A stretch of DNA of 64,000 nt from Variovorax sp. PBL-H6. GTDB taxonomy: Bacteria > Pseudomonadota > Gammaproteobacteria > Burkholderiales > Burkholderiaceae_C. The DNA is taken from NCBI RefSeq assembly GCF_901827155.1, contig NZ_LR594659.1, positions 992,001 to 1,056,000 on the forward strand, written 5' to 3'. A model generated the notes under the pieces. The model searched no databases and had not been told where the DNA came from. It worked only from the letters and a program-made list of their open reading frames with translations. Positions 1 through 8,631 of this stretch are shown in pieces. Both the position numbers and the translations under genes were made by a program. Each line of letters begins with the position of its first letter. Position 1 is the first letter of the stretch.

Positions 1-1298
1 GCTGGAGCCTGGAGGAGGGGATCGTCAAGACCGGCAGCTTCAGCATCGACCAGGGCGTAGGCGTGCGCGCCGTCAGCGGCGAGAAGACGGCCTTCGCCTA
101 TTCCGACGACATTTCCGAGGCTTCGCTGCTCGACGCGGCGCGCACCGTGCGCACCATTTCCGCCGCCGGACGCAACGGCCGTGTGAAGGCGCCGACGCGC
201 AAGGTCGCGACCAGCCGTTCGCTGTACGGCGGGGTGGATCCGATCTCGACGCTCGACAGCGCCGCCAAGGTCGAACTGCTGGGCAAGGTCGAGAAGCTCG
301 CGCGCTCGCGCGATCCGCGCGTCGCCCAGGTGATGGCAGGCCTGGCGAGCGAGTACGACGTGGTGCTGGTGGCTCGGGCCGACGGAACCCTGGCGGCCGA
401 CGTGCGGCCGCTGGTGCGTCTCTCGGTCACGGTGATCGCCGAGCAGAACGGCCGCCGCGAGGTCGGTTCGGGCGGCGGGGGCGGGCGCTTCGGCCTTGCC
501 TACTTCGACGAGGCGCGCATTGCCGAGTTCGTCGACCAGGCGGTCCAGCAGGCGCTCACCAATCTGGATTCGCGTCCGGCACCCGCGGGCGAGATGACCG
601 TGGTGCTCGGTCCGGGCTGGCCCGGCATCCTGCTGCACGAGGCGATCGGCCACGGGCTGGAGGGTGACTTCAACCGCAAGGGTTCGAGCGCCTTCTCCGG
701 GCGTATCGGCGAACGCGTGGCCGCCAAGGGCGTGCACGTGCTGGACGACGGCACCATCGCCGATCGCCGCGGCTCGCTCAACGTCGACGACGAGGGCAAC
801 GCCACACAGCGCAACGTGCTGATCGAGGACGGCATCCTCAAGGGCTACATCCAGGACTCGCTCAATGCGCGCCTGATGAAGGTCAAACCCACCGGCAACG
901 GCCGCCGCGAGAGCTATGCCCACGTGCCGATGCCGCGCATGACCAACACCTACATGCTTGGCGGCAACAAGGTGCCAGAAGAGATCGTCGCCAGCATCAA
1001 GAAAGGGCTCTACGCCACCAACTTCGGCGGCGGCCAGGTCGACATCACGAGCGGCAAGTTCGTGTTCTCGGCCAGCGAGGCCTACTGGGTGGAAAACGGC
1101 AAGATCCAGTATCCGGTGAAAGGCGCGACCCTGGTGGGCAACGGTCCGGACGCACTGACGCGCGTCACCATGATCGGCAACGACATGGCGCTCGATTCCG
1201 GCGTGGGCACCTGCGGCAAGGAAGGCCAGAGCGTGCCGGTGGGCGTTGGGCAGCCCACCCTGCGCATCGACGGCCTGACCGTCGGCGGCACGGCCTGA
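1..1298 (+). CDS. tldD: TldD metalloprotease subunit (5' end outside the window)
   Basis: The reading frame is open from the first bases and ends at 1298, giving about 431 residues; family members have about 480, so only the N-terminus is missing. TldD pairs with TldE (PmbA) in a cytosolic zinc protease that degrades unfolded peptides and matures some peptide natural products and the CcdA antitoxin. The zinc-site motif [11 protein letters not shown] (HExxxH type) is visible at about bases 637-670, as are the family stretches [16 protein letters not shown] and the Gly-rich C-terminal [15 protein letters not shown]. The protein is intact in the visible part. No tldE is seen nearby. The next element downstream is the aroG leader region. 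Confidence 0.95.
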   Translation, partial: WSLEEGIVKTGSFSIDQGVGVRAVSGEKTAFAYSDDISEASLLDAARTVRTISAAGRNGRVKAPTRKVATSRSLYGGVDPISTLDSAAKVELLGKVEKLARSRDPRVAQVMAGLASEYDVVLVARADGTLAADVRPLVRLSVTVIAEQNGRREVGSGGGGGRFGLAYFDEARIAEFVDQAVQQALTNLDSRPAPAGEMTVVLGPGWPGILLHEAIGHGLEGDFNRKGSSAFSGRIGERVAAKGVHVLDDGTIADRRGSLNVDDEGNATQRNVLIEDGILKGYIQDSLNARLMKVKPTGNGRRESYAHVPMPRMTNTYMLGGNKVPEEIVASIKKGLYATNFGGGQVDITSGKFVFSASEAYWVENGKIQYPVKGATLVGNGPDALTRVTMIGNDMALDSGVGTCGKEGQSVPVGVGQPTLRIDGLTVGGTA

Positions 1299-1347
1299 GG
1301 CATTTGCGCAACGGCCGCTTCGTTTTCCTGTGCTACATTCCGCCCCT

Positions 1348-1422
1348 ATGTCTTCGCGCGCCGTGTTTTTCTTTTCGTACTTTTGGTTCCCGGACTCCGG
1401 CGGACGAGAGGCGAGCGCGTAA
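1348..1422 (+). CDS. aromatic-rich leader peptide of the aroG attenuator
   Basis: A 24-codon ORF starts at ATG 1348 and stops at TAA 1420-1422. Residues 6-14 read VFFFSYFWF: five Phe, one Tyr and one Trp, with seven aromatics among eight consecutive codons (7-14). It lies about 95 bases before the DAHP synthase start and just before a terminator hairpin. This is the arrangement of classical amino-acid attenuation leaders such as pheL or trpL: ribosome stalling on Phe/Tyr/Trp codons when charged tRNA is short would prevent termination. A possible extended -10 (TGCTACATT, 1331-1339) sits only a few bases before the ATG, so the transcript may be nearly leaderless; this is uncertain. No strong Shine-Dalgarno sequence is seen. 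Confidence 0.8.
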   Translation: MSSRAVFFFSYFWFPDSGGREASA

Positions 1423-1447
1423 AGCACACTGAACACCCCTCCCAGAA

Positions 1448-1479
1448 CCGCCGGCGCCTCGAGCCCCGGCGGTTTTTTT
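1448..1479 (+). terminator. attenuator terminator before aroG
   Basis: Arms 1448-1457 and 1463-1472 pair over ten positions with one mismatch around a five-base loop (CTCGA), followed by seven T (1473-1479). The left arm begins CCGCCGG (1448-1454), which is also perfectly complementary to CCGGCGG at 1397-1403 inside the leader ORF, just downstream of the aromatic codons. That second pairing would be the antiterminator. The layout (control codons, antiterminator strand, terminator, structural gene) fits transcription attenuation. Confidence 0.8.
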
Positions 1480-1516
1480 ATGCCCCGATGATTTCCATCC
1501 CTTGAAGGAACGAACC

Positions 1517-2635
1517 ATGAGCACGAGCACCGTCCCCGCGACCGAGAACTGGCATGCGAGCGTCGAGAAAACCAGCCGAACCGACGACGAACGCATCAAG
1601 GACATCACCGTGCTGCCCCCTCCCGAACACCTGATCCGTTTCTTCCCGATCCGCGGCACGCCCGTCGAGACGCTGATCACCGGCACCCGCCGGTCCATTC
1701 ACAACATCATGAGCGGCAAGGACGACCGGCTGCTGGTGGTGATGGGTCCCTGTTCGATCCACGATCCCGATGCCGCGCTCGAATATGCCCGGCGCCTGAA
1801 GGCGGAGCGCGACAAGTACGCCGGCACGCTGGAGATCGTGATGCGGGTCTACTTCGAGAAGCCGCGCACCACGGTGGGCTGGAAGGGGCTGATCAACGAC
1901 CCCTACCTCGACGAGAGCTTCCGCATCGACGAAGGGCTGCGCATCGCGCGCCAATTGCTGATCGAGATCAACCGGCTCGGCCTGCCGGCCGGCAGCGAGT
2001 TCCTCGACGTGATCTCGCCCCAGTACATCGGCGACCTGATTTCCTGGGGCGCCATCGGCGCGCGGACCACGGAGAGCCAGGTGCACCGCGAACTCGCTTC
2101 GGGGCTGTCGGCGCCCATCGGCTTCAAGAATGGCACGGACGGCAACATCCGCATCGCCACCGATGCGATCCAGGCTGCGGCGCGCGGCCATCATTTCCTC
2201 TCGGTGCACAAGAACGGCCAGGTTGCGATCGTGCAGACCAACGGCAACAAGGACTGCCACGTCATCCTGCGCGGCGGCAAGACGCCCAACTACGATGCCA
2301 CGAGCGTGGCTGCCGCCTGCAAGGACCTGGAGGCCGCCAGGCTGCCGCCGACACTGATGGTGGACTGCAGCCATGCCAACAGCAGCAAGCAGCACCAGAA
2401 GCAGATCGAGGTGGCCCAGGACATCGCGGGACAGATCGCGCATGGGGGACGCAGCATCTTCGGCCTGATGGTCGAGAGCCATCTGAACGCCGGTGCCCAG
2501 AAGTTCAGCGCCGGCAAGGACAGCGTCGCCAATCTCGAATACGGCAAGAGCATCACCGACGCCTGCCTGGGCTGGGACGATTCGGCGCAGGTGCTGACGC
2601 TGCTGTCGGAGGCAGTCAAGGCACGCCGGGGTTGA
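1517..2635 (+). CDS. aroG: 3-deoxy-7-phosphoheptulonate (DAHP) synthase, class I
   Basis: A 372-residue enzyme that condenses phosphoenolpyruvate with erythrose 4-phosphate to DAHP, the first step of the shikimate pathway, in the cytosol. The length and motifs match the AroF/G/H family: GPCSIHDPDAALEYA near residue 75, the KPRTTVGWKGL loop, SPQYIGDLISWGAIGART, GFKNGTDG, and the C-terminal VDCSHANS with a metal-binding Cys/His. ATG 1517 is chosen because GAAGG at 1504-1508 lies eight bases upstream; a TTG five codons earlier has no such support. The preceding leader and terminator predict attenuation by aromatic amino acids. Which amino acid inhibits this isozyme cannot be told from sequence by eye. 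It appears monocistronic; the next gene is convergent. Confidence 0.95.
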   Translation: MSTSTVPATENWHASVEKTSRTDDERIKDITVLPPPEHLIRFFPIRGTPVETLITGTRRSIHNIMSGKDDRLLVVMGPCSIHDPDAALEYARRLKAERDKYAGTLEIVMRVYFEKPRTTVGWKGLINDPYLDESFRIDEGLRIARQLLIEINRLGLPAGSEFLDVISPQYIGDLISWGAIGARTTESQVHRELASGLSAPIGFKNGTDGNIRIATDAIQAAARGHHFLSVHKNGQVAIVQTNGNKDCHVILRGGKTPNYDATSVAAACKDLEAARLPPTLMVDCSHANSSKQHQKQIEVAQDIAGQIAHGGRSIFGLMVESHLNAGAQKFSAGKDSVANLEYGKSITDACLGWDDSAQVLTLLSEAVKARRG

Positions 2636-2657
2636 AGAAAAAGGCCTGTTCGCCGAT

Positions 2658-3158
2658 TCAGATCAGCTCGGTGAGCGCAGGCCAGTGGTGCCGCAGAAGC
2701 GCCGCCTCGTCGCCGTCGGGCTGCATGAAGGAAAAGTCGTTGAAATCGAAGCCAGGTCCCACGGTGCAATTGACCAGGGTGTAGTCGGCGCTTCCCGGCG
2801 ACACCAGCGGCTTCGCCGCCTGCCAGCGGCCGGCCGTGACCGTGTGCTGCGGATGGGTTCCATGCACGTCGACCGGGCCGAGCCGTATGTGCGCCGGCGG
2901 CGTTCGCAAGGCCGCGTCGCTGGTCCACAGCGCCAGCGGTGCCCCCTCGAGATGGACCCAGACCTCGTCGGAGAGCACGCGGTGCCAGCGTGAATGCTGC
3001 TGCGCCTCGAGCAGGAAATAAATGGTGGTGAGCGCCTGTCGCGGCGTGCGCCCGTCAGCCGGCGAGACCTGCGCCGCAGAGCGGAACACCTCGCGGTACC
3101 AGCCGCCCTCGGGATGGGGCGCCAACTTCAGGGTGTCGATCAGTTCCTGTGCGCGCAT
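2658..3158 (-). CDS. cupin family protein (DUF985/Cupin_5)
   Basis: A 166-residue protein with N-terminal LIDTLKLAPHPEGGWYREVFRS and the central SRWHRVLSDEVWVHLEG, hallmarks of the DUF985/Cupin_5 family (YML079w-like). These are single-domain beta-barrel proteins whose enzymatic role is not established; an isomerase or epimerase-like role has been suggested for relatives. The family motif GPGFDFNDFSF is present near the C-terminus. The gene follows mpl with a four-base gap and is probably co-transcribed with it. The start ATG at 3158 is the first in frame after the mpl stop. Family confidence is high; function unknown. Confidence 0.85.
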   Translation of the reverse strand: MRAQELIDTLKLAPHPEGGWYREVFRSAAQVSPADGRTPRQALTTIYFLLEAQQHSRWHRVLSDEVWVHLEGAPLALWTSDAALRTPPAHIRLGPVDVHGTHPQHTVTAGRWQAAKPLVSPGSADYTLVNCTVGPGFDFNDFSFMQPDGDEAALLRHHWPALTELI

Positions 3159-3162
3159 CCGC

Positions 3163-4566
3163 TCATTCTGCCGCGCGCAGGGCCGAAAGGAGCTTCTCGT
3201 GCACGCCGCCGAAACCGCCGTTGCTCATGCAGACGATATGGTCGCCCGGTTGCGCGGCAGCCACGATCTGCGCGATCAGCGGCTCGAGGGTGCCGGCAAC
3301 GCGAGCGCGTGCGCCCATCGGCACGAGCTCGGCCGCTGCGTCCCATTCGAGGCCGCCGCTGTGACAAAAGGCGAGATCGGCCTGCTCCAGGCTCCACGGC
3401 AGCTGGGCGGCCATGGTGCCCAGCTTCATGGTGTTGCTGCGCGGCTCGAACGCGGCCAGGATCCGCTCGCCGCGATGCCCGCCGGCGTCCAGCTTGTTGC
3501 GAAGGCCCTCGAGCGTGGTGCGGATGGCGGTCGGGTGGTGGGCGAAATCGTCGTACACGGTGATCGGCCCGCCCGGCCGATCCACCGTGCCTCGCACCTC
3601 CATGCGTCGGCGCACGTTGCGAAAGCCCGCCAGCGCCGCGGCTGCCTCGGCCGGCGCCACGCCCACATGCTCGGCCGCGGCGATCGCGGCCAGCCCGTTC
3701 ATCTGGTTGTGCAGCCCCGAAAGCGCCCACTCGACGCGCCCGACCTTCTCGCCTTGCCGAAGGACATCGAAGGCGTCGTGAGTCCCCCGCGCCTGCCATT
3801 CGCCGCTGGGGCCGAAGCGGGCCAGCTCGCTCCAGCAGCCTTGGGCCAGCACGCGCTGCAGGCTGTCTTCCGTCGCGTTGACGACCACGCGGCCGCTGGC
3901 CGGTACCGTGCGCACCAGGTGGTGGAACTGCCGTTCGATCGCAGCCAGGTCATCGAAGATGTCGGCGTGGTCGAACTCGAGGTTGTTGAGGATCGCGGTG
4001 CGCGGCCGGTAGTGAACGAATTTGCTGCGCTTGTCGAAGAATGCGGTGTCGTACTCGTCGGCCTCGATCACGAAAAGCTTTTGCGTGTTGCTGCCCAGCC
4101 GGGCCGAGACACCGAAGTCCAGCGGCACGCCGCCCACCAGGAAGCCCGGTGAATGGCCGGCGCGCTCGAGGATCCAGGCGAGCATGGAGGTCGTGGTGGT
4201 CTTGCCGTGCGTGCCGGCAACGGCCAGCACATGCCGGCCCTGCAGCACCTCTGCCGCCAGCCATTGAGGGCCGCTGGTGTAGCGCGCGCCAGCGTCCAGG
4301 ATCGCTTCCATCAGCGGGAACTTGGGCGTCCCGTCGGCAAGCCGGAGCCGCGACACCACATTTCCGACGACGAAGACATCCGGCGCCAGCGCCATCTGAT
4401 CGGCGCCGTAGCCTTCGATCAGCTCGATGCCGAGGGCGCGCAGCTGGTCGCTCATCGGCGGATAGACGCCGGCATCGCAGCCGGTCACCCGGTGGCCGGC
4501 CTCGCGCGCCAGCGCTGCCAGACCTCCCATGAAGGTGCCGCAGATGCCGAGGATGTGAATGTGCAT
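3163..4566 (-). CDS. mpl: UDP-N-acetylmuramate:L-Ala-gamma-D-Glu-meso-DAP ligase
   Basis: A 467-residue Mur-ligase-family enzyme of peptidoglycan recycling. It joins the recovered tripeptide directly to UDP-MurNAc in an ATP-dependent cytosolic reaction. The N-terminal Rossmann motif HILGICGTFMGGLAALA, the ATP loop AGTHGKTTTTSMLAW near residue 117, EADEYDTAFFDKRSKF and the C-terminal YDDFAHHPTAI are all present, and the length matches E. coli Mpl (457). It is first in a minus-strand pair with the DUF985 cupin and diverges from the hypothetical gene at 4635 across about 68 bases. AmpD, another recycling enzyme, is encoded separately at 16.2-16.8 kb. Confidence 0.95.
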   Translation of the reverse strand: MHIHILGICGTFMGGLAALAREAGHRVTGCDAGVYPPMSDQLRALGIELIEGYGADQMALAPDVFVVGNVVSRLRLADGTPKFPLMEAILDAGARYTSGPQWLAAEVLQGRHVLAVAGTHGKTTTTSMLAWILERAGHSPGFLVGGVPLDFGVSARLGSNTQKLFVIEADEYDTAFFDKRSKFVHYRPRTAILNNLEFDHADIFDDLAAIERQFHHLVRTVPASGRVVVNATEDSLQRVLAQGCWSELARFGPSGEWQARGTHDAFDVLRQGEKVGRVEWALSGLHNQMNGLAAIAAAEHVGVAPAEAAAALAGFRNVRRRMEVRGTVDRPGGPITVYDDFAHHPTAIRTTLEGLRNKLDAGGHRGERILAAFEPRSNTMKLGTMAAQLPWSLEQADLAFCHSGGLEWDAAAELVPMGARARVAGTLEPLIAQIVAAAQPGDHIVCMSNGGFGGVHEKLLSALRAAE

Positions 4567-4634
4567 CGGCCGATTCTAGGGACCACCCGAAGGCGGCTCT
4601 TCTGTAGGCGCCCTCCTTTGTGCAAAATGGGTCG

Positions 4635-5228
4635 ATGGACGTGCCCAAGCAGGAAATAGCCGCCGCAGCCGCCCGCCTCATCGTCGAGGAGGGGCTGGAG
4701 TACGGCCCGGCCAAACGCCGCGCGCTGCGCGACCTGGGCCTGCCTGCGCGCACCGCGCTGCCCCACAACGACGATGTCGAGGCCGAAGTGAGGGACTACA
4801 TACGGCTCTACTGCGCCGACACGCAGCCGAAGGAGCTGTATGCATTGCGCATGCTGGCGCTCGAATGGATGGAGCACATGGCGCAGTACCGGCCGCACAT
4901 CGGCGGCGCCGTGTGGCACGGCACGGCGACGCGGCTCTCGGACATCTATATCCAGCTGTTCTGCGACGACTCGAAGTCCGCGGAGATCACGCTGATCGAC
5001 CACCATGTCGACTACGAGCCGCGCATGGTCACAGGCTTTCATGGCGAGCAGGTGGAGGCGCTAAGCGTCCATGTGGCCAGCCGCGCGCTCGGCGAGGAGA
5101 TCGGGGTCCATCTGCTGATCTATGACCTCGACGACCTGCGGGGCGCTCTCAAGCCCGACGCGCAGGGGCGCGTACCCAGGGGCAATATGGCTGCCTTGCG
5201 GAGGCTCATCGAGAAGGAAAGCGGATGA
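4635..5228 (+). CDS. conserved hypothetical protein ahead of a TlpA-like gene
   Basis: A 197-residue soluble protein whose family I cannot name with certainty. The N-terminus (MDVPKQEIAAAAARLIVEEGLEYGPAKRRALRDLG) is helical, and the middle carries HIGGAVWHGTATRLSDIYIQLF and ITLIDHHVDYEPR, resembling a small nucleotidyltransferase-like fold; that is only an impression. No signal peptide or membrane segment is seen. ATG 4635 is preferred to an in-frame GTG at 4620, though neither has a strong ribosome-binding site. Its stop overlaps the start of the thioredoxin gene by four bases (ATGA), so the two are almost certainly translationally coupled. Confidence 0.75.
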   Translation: MDVPKQEIAAAAARLIVEEGLEYGPAKRRALRDLGLPARTALPHNDDVEAEVRDYIRLYCADTQPKELYALRMLALEWMEHMAQYRPHIGGAVWHGTATRLSDIYIQLFCDDSKSAEITLIDHHVDYEPRMVTGFHGEQVEALSVHVASRALGEEIGVHLLIYDLDDLRGALKPDAQGRVPRGNMAALRRLIEKESG

Positions 5229-5755
5229 ATTCGACGCCCACGCGCCGCGGCTGGCTCTTCGGAGGCGTTGCCACCCTGGCGGCGATCGCCGGCATCGGCG
5301 GCGCGGTATGGCACCGGCGCGCCACTGGCGGTGGCGAGCCGCTGGATGCCGGTTTCTGGACCCAGCGCTTCGAGCGGCCTGAAGGCGGCGAGATCGTCCT
5401 GGAGCAGTTTCGAGGCAAGCCTCTTCTGATCAATTTCTGGGCAACCTGGTGTCCGCCGTGCGTTGAAGAAATGCCGATGATCGACGCGTTCTTCCGCGAA
5501 AATGCTTCGAACAGCTGGCAAGTGGTTGGCCTCGCGATCGATCAGCCCAGCGCCGTCCGCAAGTTTCTCGCCAAGACGCCAGTCAGCTACTCGATCGGTT
5601 TGGCTGGCCTGCAGGGCACCGAACTTGTCAAGAATCTGGGAAACACGGCCGGCGGCCTGCCCTTCAGCTTGGTGGTGGACGCCGGAGGCGCAATTGCGGC
5701 GCGTAAGATCGGCAAGATCGAGCCGGCTGACCTGCAGGCGTGGCGACGGGCATAG
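5225..5755 (+). CDS. TlpA-like membrane-anchored thioredoxin
   Basis: A 176-residue TlpA/ResA-type thiol-disulfide oxidoreductase. A twin-arginine-like N-terminus (TRRGWLFGG) precedes a hydrophobic stretch (residues about 12-28) that should act as an uncleaved anchor or Tat signal, placing the domain in the periplasm. The thioredoxin domain has the redox motif NFWATWCPPCVEEMP near residues 70-85 and the cis-Pro region GGLPFSLVVD. Relatives reduce apocytochrome c or periplasmic thiols; the substrate here is unknown. The ATGA overlap with the upstream gene implies coupling. Confidence 0.88.
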   Translation: MNSTPTRRGWLFGGVATLAAIAGIGGAVWHRRATGGGEPLDAGFWTQRFERPEGGEIVLEQFRGKPLLINFWATWCPPCVEEMPMIDAFFRENASNSWQVVGLAIDQPSAVRKFLAKTPVSYSIGLAGLQGTELVKNLGNTAGGLPFSLVVDAGGAIAARKIGKIEPADLQAWRRA

Positions 5756-5868
5756 TTCAAAGCTAGAATCGCTCTCCCGAATCGAGCGCTTTGGCGGCTG
5801 AACGCCGAAATAGCCCGATTTTCTCGTGAGTTATGTCCTCATGGCCGGAATCCCGGCGTTGGAGTCCC

Positions 5869-6339
5869 ATGGATCTGCGCAAGCTGAAGACACTGATCGA
5901 CCTGGTGTCCGAATCGAATATTTCCGAACTGGAAATCACTGAGACCGAAGGCAAGGTCCGAATCGTGAAGGCTGGAGCGGCGGCGCCGATCCAATACGTA
6001 CAAGCGGTCCCGGCTCCTCTGGCTTCGCCAGTGGCTGGCGCCGCACCCGCGGGCGCCATTGCTGCGGCCGCGCCGGCGGCGGCCGTCCCGGAGGCTGCGC
6101 CTACCGGCCACGTGGTCAAGTCGCCCATGGTCGGCACCTTCTATCGCTCTTCCAGTCCGGGCGCGCCGGCCTTCGTCGAAGTCGGCAGTCAGGTGAAGGA
6201 AGGCGACACGGTCTGCATCATCGAAGCGATGAAGATCCTCAACGAAATCGAGGCCGACAAGTCCGGCACTGTCACACAGATCCTCGGCGAAAACGGTCAG
6301 GCGGTCGAATATGGCCAGCCGCTGTTCATCATCGAGTGA
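5869..6339 (+). CDS. accB: acetyl-CoA carboxylase biotin carboxyl carrier protein
   Basis: A 156-residue BCCP that carries CO2 on biotin between AccC and the carboxyltransferase in fatty acid synthesis. The N-terminus [25 protein letters not shown] is canonical. An Ala/Pro-rich linker (about residues 45-80) leads to the biotinyl domain with [12 protein letters not shown], where Lys of AMK is the biotinylation site (the commonest form is AMKM; Ile follows here). ATG 5869 is chosen because GGAG lies just upstream and the protein starts as in relatives; an ATG at 5833 would add a non-conserved tail. A TAGAAT hexamer at 5764-5769 is a possible -10. accC follows two bases downstream. Confidence 0.97.
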   Translation: MDLRKLKTLIDLVSESNISELEITETEGKVRIVKAGAAAPIQYVQAVPAPLASPVAGAAPAGAIAAAAPAAAVPEAAPTGHVVKSPMVGTFYRSSSPGAPAFVEVGSQVKEGDTVCIIEAMKILNEIEADKSGTVTQILGENGQAVEYGQPLFIIE

Positions 6340-6341
6340 CC

Positions 6342-7691
6342 ATGTTCAAGAAGATTCTGGTCGCTAATCGCGGAGAGATTGCCCTGCGCGTTCAGCGCGC
6401 CTGCAGTGAACTGGGCATCAAGGCAGTGATGGTTTATTCCGAGGCCGATCGCGAAGCCAAGTATGTGAAGCTGGCCGAAGAAGCAGTCTGCATCGGCCCC
6501 GCGCCTTCTTCCCAGAGCTATCTGAACATGCCTGCGATCATCTCGGCTGCCGAGGTGACGGATTCCGAGGCCATCCACCCGGGCTACGGATTCCTGAGCG
6601 AGAACGCCAACTTCGCCGAGCGCGTCGAGCAGAGCGGCTTCCAGTTCATCGGCCCGACGCCGGAGTCGATCCGCATCATGGGCGACAAGGTGTCGGCCAA
6701 GCAGACGATGATCAAGGCCGGCGTGCCCTGCGTTCCCGGCTCGGAGGGCGAGTTGTCCGATGACGCCGCCATCAACAAGCGCATAGCGCGCGCCATCGGC
6801 TACCCCGTCATCATCAAGGCCTCGGGCGGCGGGGGCGGGCGCGGCATGCGCGTGGTGCATACCGAGGCGGCGCTGGTCAACGCGATCCAGATGACCAAGG
6901 CCGAGGCCGCTGCGGCCTTCAACAATCCCTCGGTCTACATGGAGAAGTTCCTCCAGAACCCGCGCCACATCGAGATCCAGGTGCTGGCCGACAAGCACAA
7001 GAACGCCGTCTATCTAGGCGAGCGCGACTGCTCGATGCAGCGGCGCCACCAGAAGGTCATCGAAGAATCGCCGGCGCCGGGCATTCCGCGCAAGCTGCTC
7101 GAGAAGATCGGCGAGCGGTGCGCCCTGGCCTGCAAGAAGATCGGCTATCGCGGCGCCGGTACCTTCGAGTTCCTCTACGAGAACGGCGAGTTCTACTTCA
7201 TCGAGATGAACACGCGCGTGCAGGTCGAGCATCCGGTCACCGAGTTCACCACCGGCATCGATATCGTGAAGACACAGATCATGGTCGCTGCCGGCGAGCG
7301 GCTGCCCTTCACGCAGCGGCAGATCGAGATGCGGGGCCATGCCATCGAGTGCCGCATCAACGCCGAGGACCCGTACAAGTTCACGCCTTCGCCGGGTCGC
7401 ATCACCATGTGGCATCCGCCGGGCGGCCCGGGGGTGCGGGTGGATTCCCACGTCTACACGAACTACTTCGTGCCCCCGAACTATGACTCGATGATCGGCA
7501 AGATCATCGTGCACGGCGACACCCGCGAACAGGCGCTGGCGCGCATGCGCACGGCGCTGAACGAGACGGTGGTGGAGGGCATCCAGACCAACATCCCGCT
7601 GCACCGGGAGCTGATGGTCGACGCCAAGTTCATGAGCGGCGGCACCAACATCCACTACCTCGAAGAATGGCTCGCGGCCCACAAGCGTTGA
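6342..7691 (+). CDS. accC: acetyl-CoA carboxylase biotin carboxylase subunit
   Basis: A 449-residue ATP-grasp enzyme that carboxylates the biotin of AccB. It starts [20 protein letters not shown], has the ATP-binding Gly-rich loop [14 protein letters not shown] near residue 165, [16 protein letters not shown] and the catalytic [16 protein letters not shown] segment. The length equals that of E. coli AccC (449). ATG 6342 lies two bases after the accB stop; the accBC pair is the usual operon, and prmA follows 13 bases later on the same strand. Confidence 0.98.
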   Translation: MFKKILVANRGEIALRVQRACSELGIKAVMVYSEADREAKYVKLAEEAVCIGPAPSSQSYLNMPAIISAAEVTDSEAIHPGYGFLSENANFAERVEQSGFQFIGPTPESIRIMGDKVSAKQTMIKAGVPCVPGSEGELSDDAAINKRIARAIGYPVIIKASGGGGGRGMRVVHTEAALVNAIQMTKAEAAAAFNNPSVYMEKFLQNPRHIEIQVLADKHKNAVYLGERDCSMQRRHQKVIEESPAPGIPRKLLEKIGERCALACKKIGYRGAGTFEFLYENGEFYFIEMNTRVQVEHPVTEFTTGIDIVKTQIMVAAGERLPFTQRQIEMRGHAIECRINAEDPYKFTPSPGRITMWHPPGGPGVRVDSHVYTNYFVPPNYDSMIGKIIVHGDTREQALARMRTALNETVVEGIQTNIPLHRELMVDAKFMSGGTNIHYLEEWLAAHKR

Positions 7692-7704
7692 GCAGCGCCA
7701 CCCC

Positions 7705-8589
7705 ATGTTCGAACTTCGCCTGCTCGTCCCGGAAGACCATGTCGAGACGCTGAGCGAAGCGCTCGAGGCGTTGGACGCGCTGAGCGTCTCGGTCGAAGAC
7801 GCGGATGCCCAGACCGATGCCGAGCAGGCGCTCTTCGGCGAGCCGGGCATGCCGCCGCCGAAGGAGGGCTGGCTGCGCTCACGCGTGATCGCTCTCTTTG
7901 CCGATGAAGCGCAGGCGCGCGAGGCGGCCAAGGTGCTGGCGGCGCAGGACTTCTTCGACGGCTGCCAACTGCTGGGCCTGGTCGACGTGCCCGAACAGGA
8001 CTGGGTGCGGCTCACGCAATCGCAGTTCACGCCGGTCGAGATCACGCCTGAGTTCTGGATCGTGCCCACCTGGCACGATCCGCCGGCGGGAGCGCGGCAG
8101 GTGATCCGGCTGGACCCGGGGCTGGCCTTCGGCACCGGCACGCACCCGACCACGCGCATGTGCCTGCGCTGGATTGCGTCACGAGCCGAGGTGGACGGCA
8201 AGCGCGTGCTGGACTACGGCTGCGGCTCCGGCATCCTCGCGATCGGCGCGGCCAAGTTCGGCGCTGCCGAGATCGACGCCGTGGACATCGACGAGGCCGC
8301 GGTCGACGCGACTCGCCTCAATGCCGAGGCCAACGGCGTGCAGCTGAAGGCCGGCCTGAGCGAGCTCGCGCGGGGTCGTTACGACATCGTGCTCGCGAAC
8401 ATCCTCGCCACCCCGCTCAAGGTACTGGCGCCGCTCCTGTGCGATCACGTGGCGTGCGGCGGCGCCCTGGTGCTCGCCGGCATTCTCGAGCGCCAGGCCG
8501 ATGAGCTGAAGCTGGCCTATGCGCCCTATGCCGCGCTCGAAGTGAGCGACGCCGAAGATGGCTGGATACTGATGACCGCCAGCCTCTGA
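7705..8589 (+). CDS. prmA: ribosomal protein L11 methyltransferase
   Basis: A 294-residue SAM-dependent enzyme that trimethylates ribosomal protein L11. An N-terminal substrate-recognition domain (MFELRLLVPEDHVETLSEAL) is joined to a class I methyltransferase domain with FGTGTHPTTRMCL and motif I LDYGCGSGILAIGA at about residues 168-181; the catalytic-domain motif LANILATPL follows near residue 231. It lies directly after accC, a common neighbourhood in beta- and gammaproteobacteria, and is probably co-transcribed. Confidence 0.95.
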   Translation: MFELRLLVPEDHVETLSEALEALDALSVSVEDADAQTDAEQALFGEPGMPPPKEGWLRSRVIALFADEAQAREAAKVLAAQDFFDGCQLLGLVDVPEQDWVRLTQSQFTPVEITPEFWIVPTWHDPPAGARQVIRLDPGLAFGTGTHPTTRMCLRWIASRAEVDGKRVLDYGCGSGILAIGAAKFGAAEIDAVDIDEAAVDATRLNAEANGVQLKAGLSELARGRYDIVLANILATPLKVLAPLLCDHVACGGALVLAGILERQADELKLAYAPYAALEVSDAEDGWILMTASL

Positions 8590-8600
8590 GTTCGCCGGCG

Positions 8601-8622
8601 TTGGGGCGCGCCCCAATACAAT
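8601..8622. promoter_or_regulatory. 16-bp palindrome beside a -10-like hexamer
   Basis: TTGGGGCGCGCCCCAA at 8601-8616 is a perfect palindrome immediately followed by TACAAT at 8617-8622, a good -10 match, ten bases before the start codon of the DUF3426 gene. It could be a promoter with an operator across the spacer, but I see no convincing -35 at the right distance, and a GC-rich palindrome can arise by chance. Confidence 0.35.
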
Positions 8623-8631
8623 CGGCGCCTC

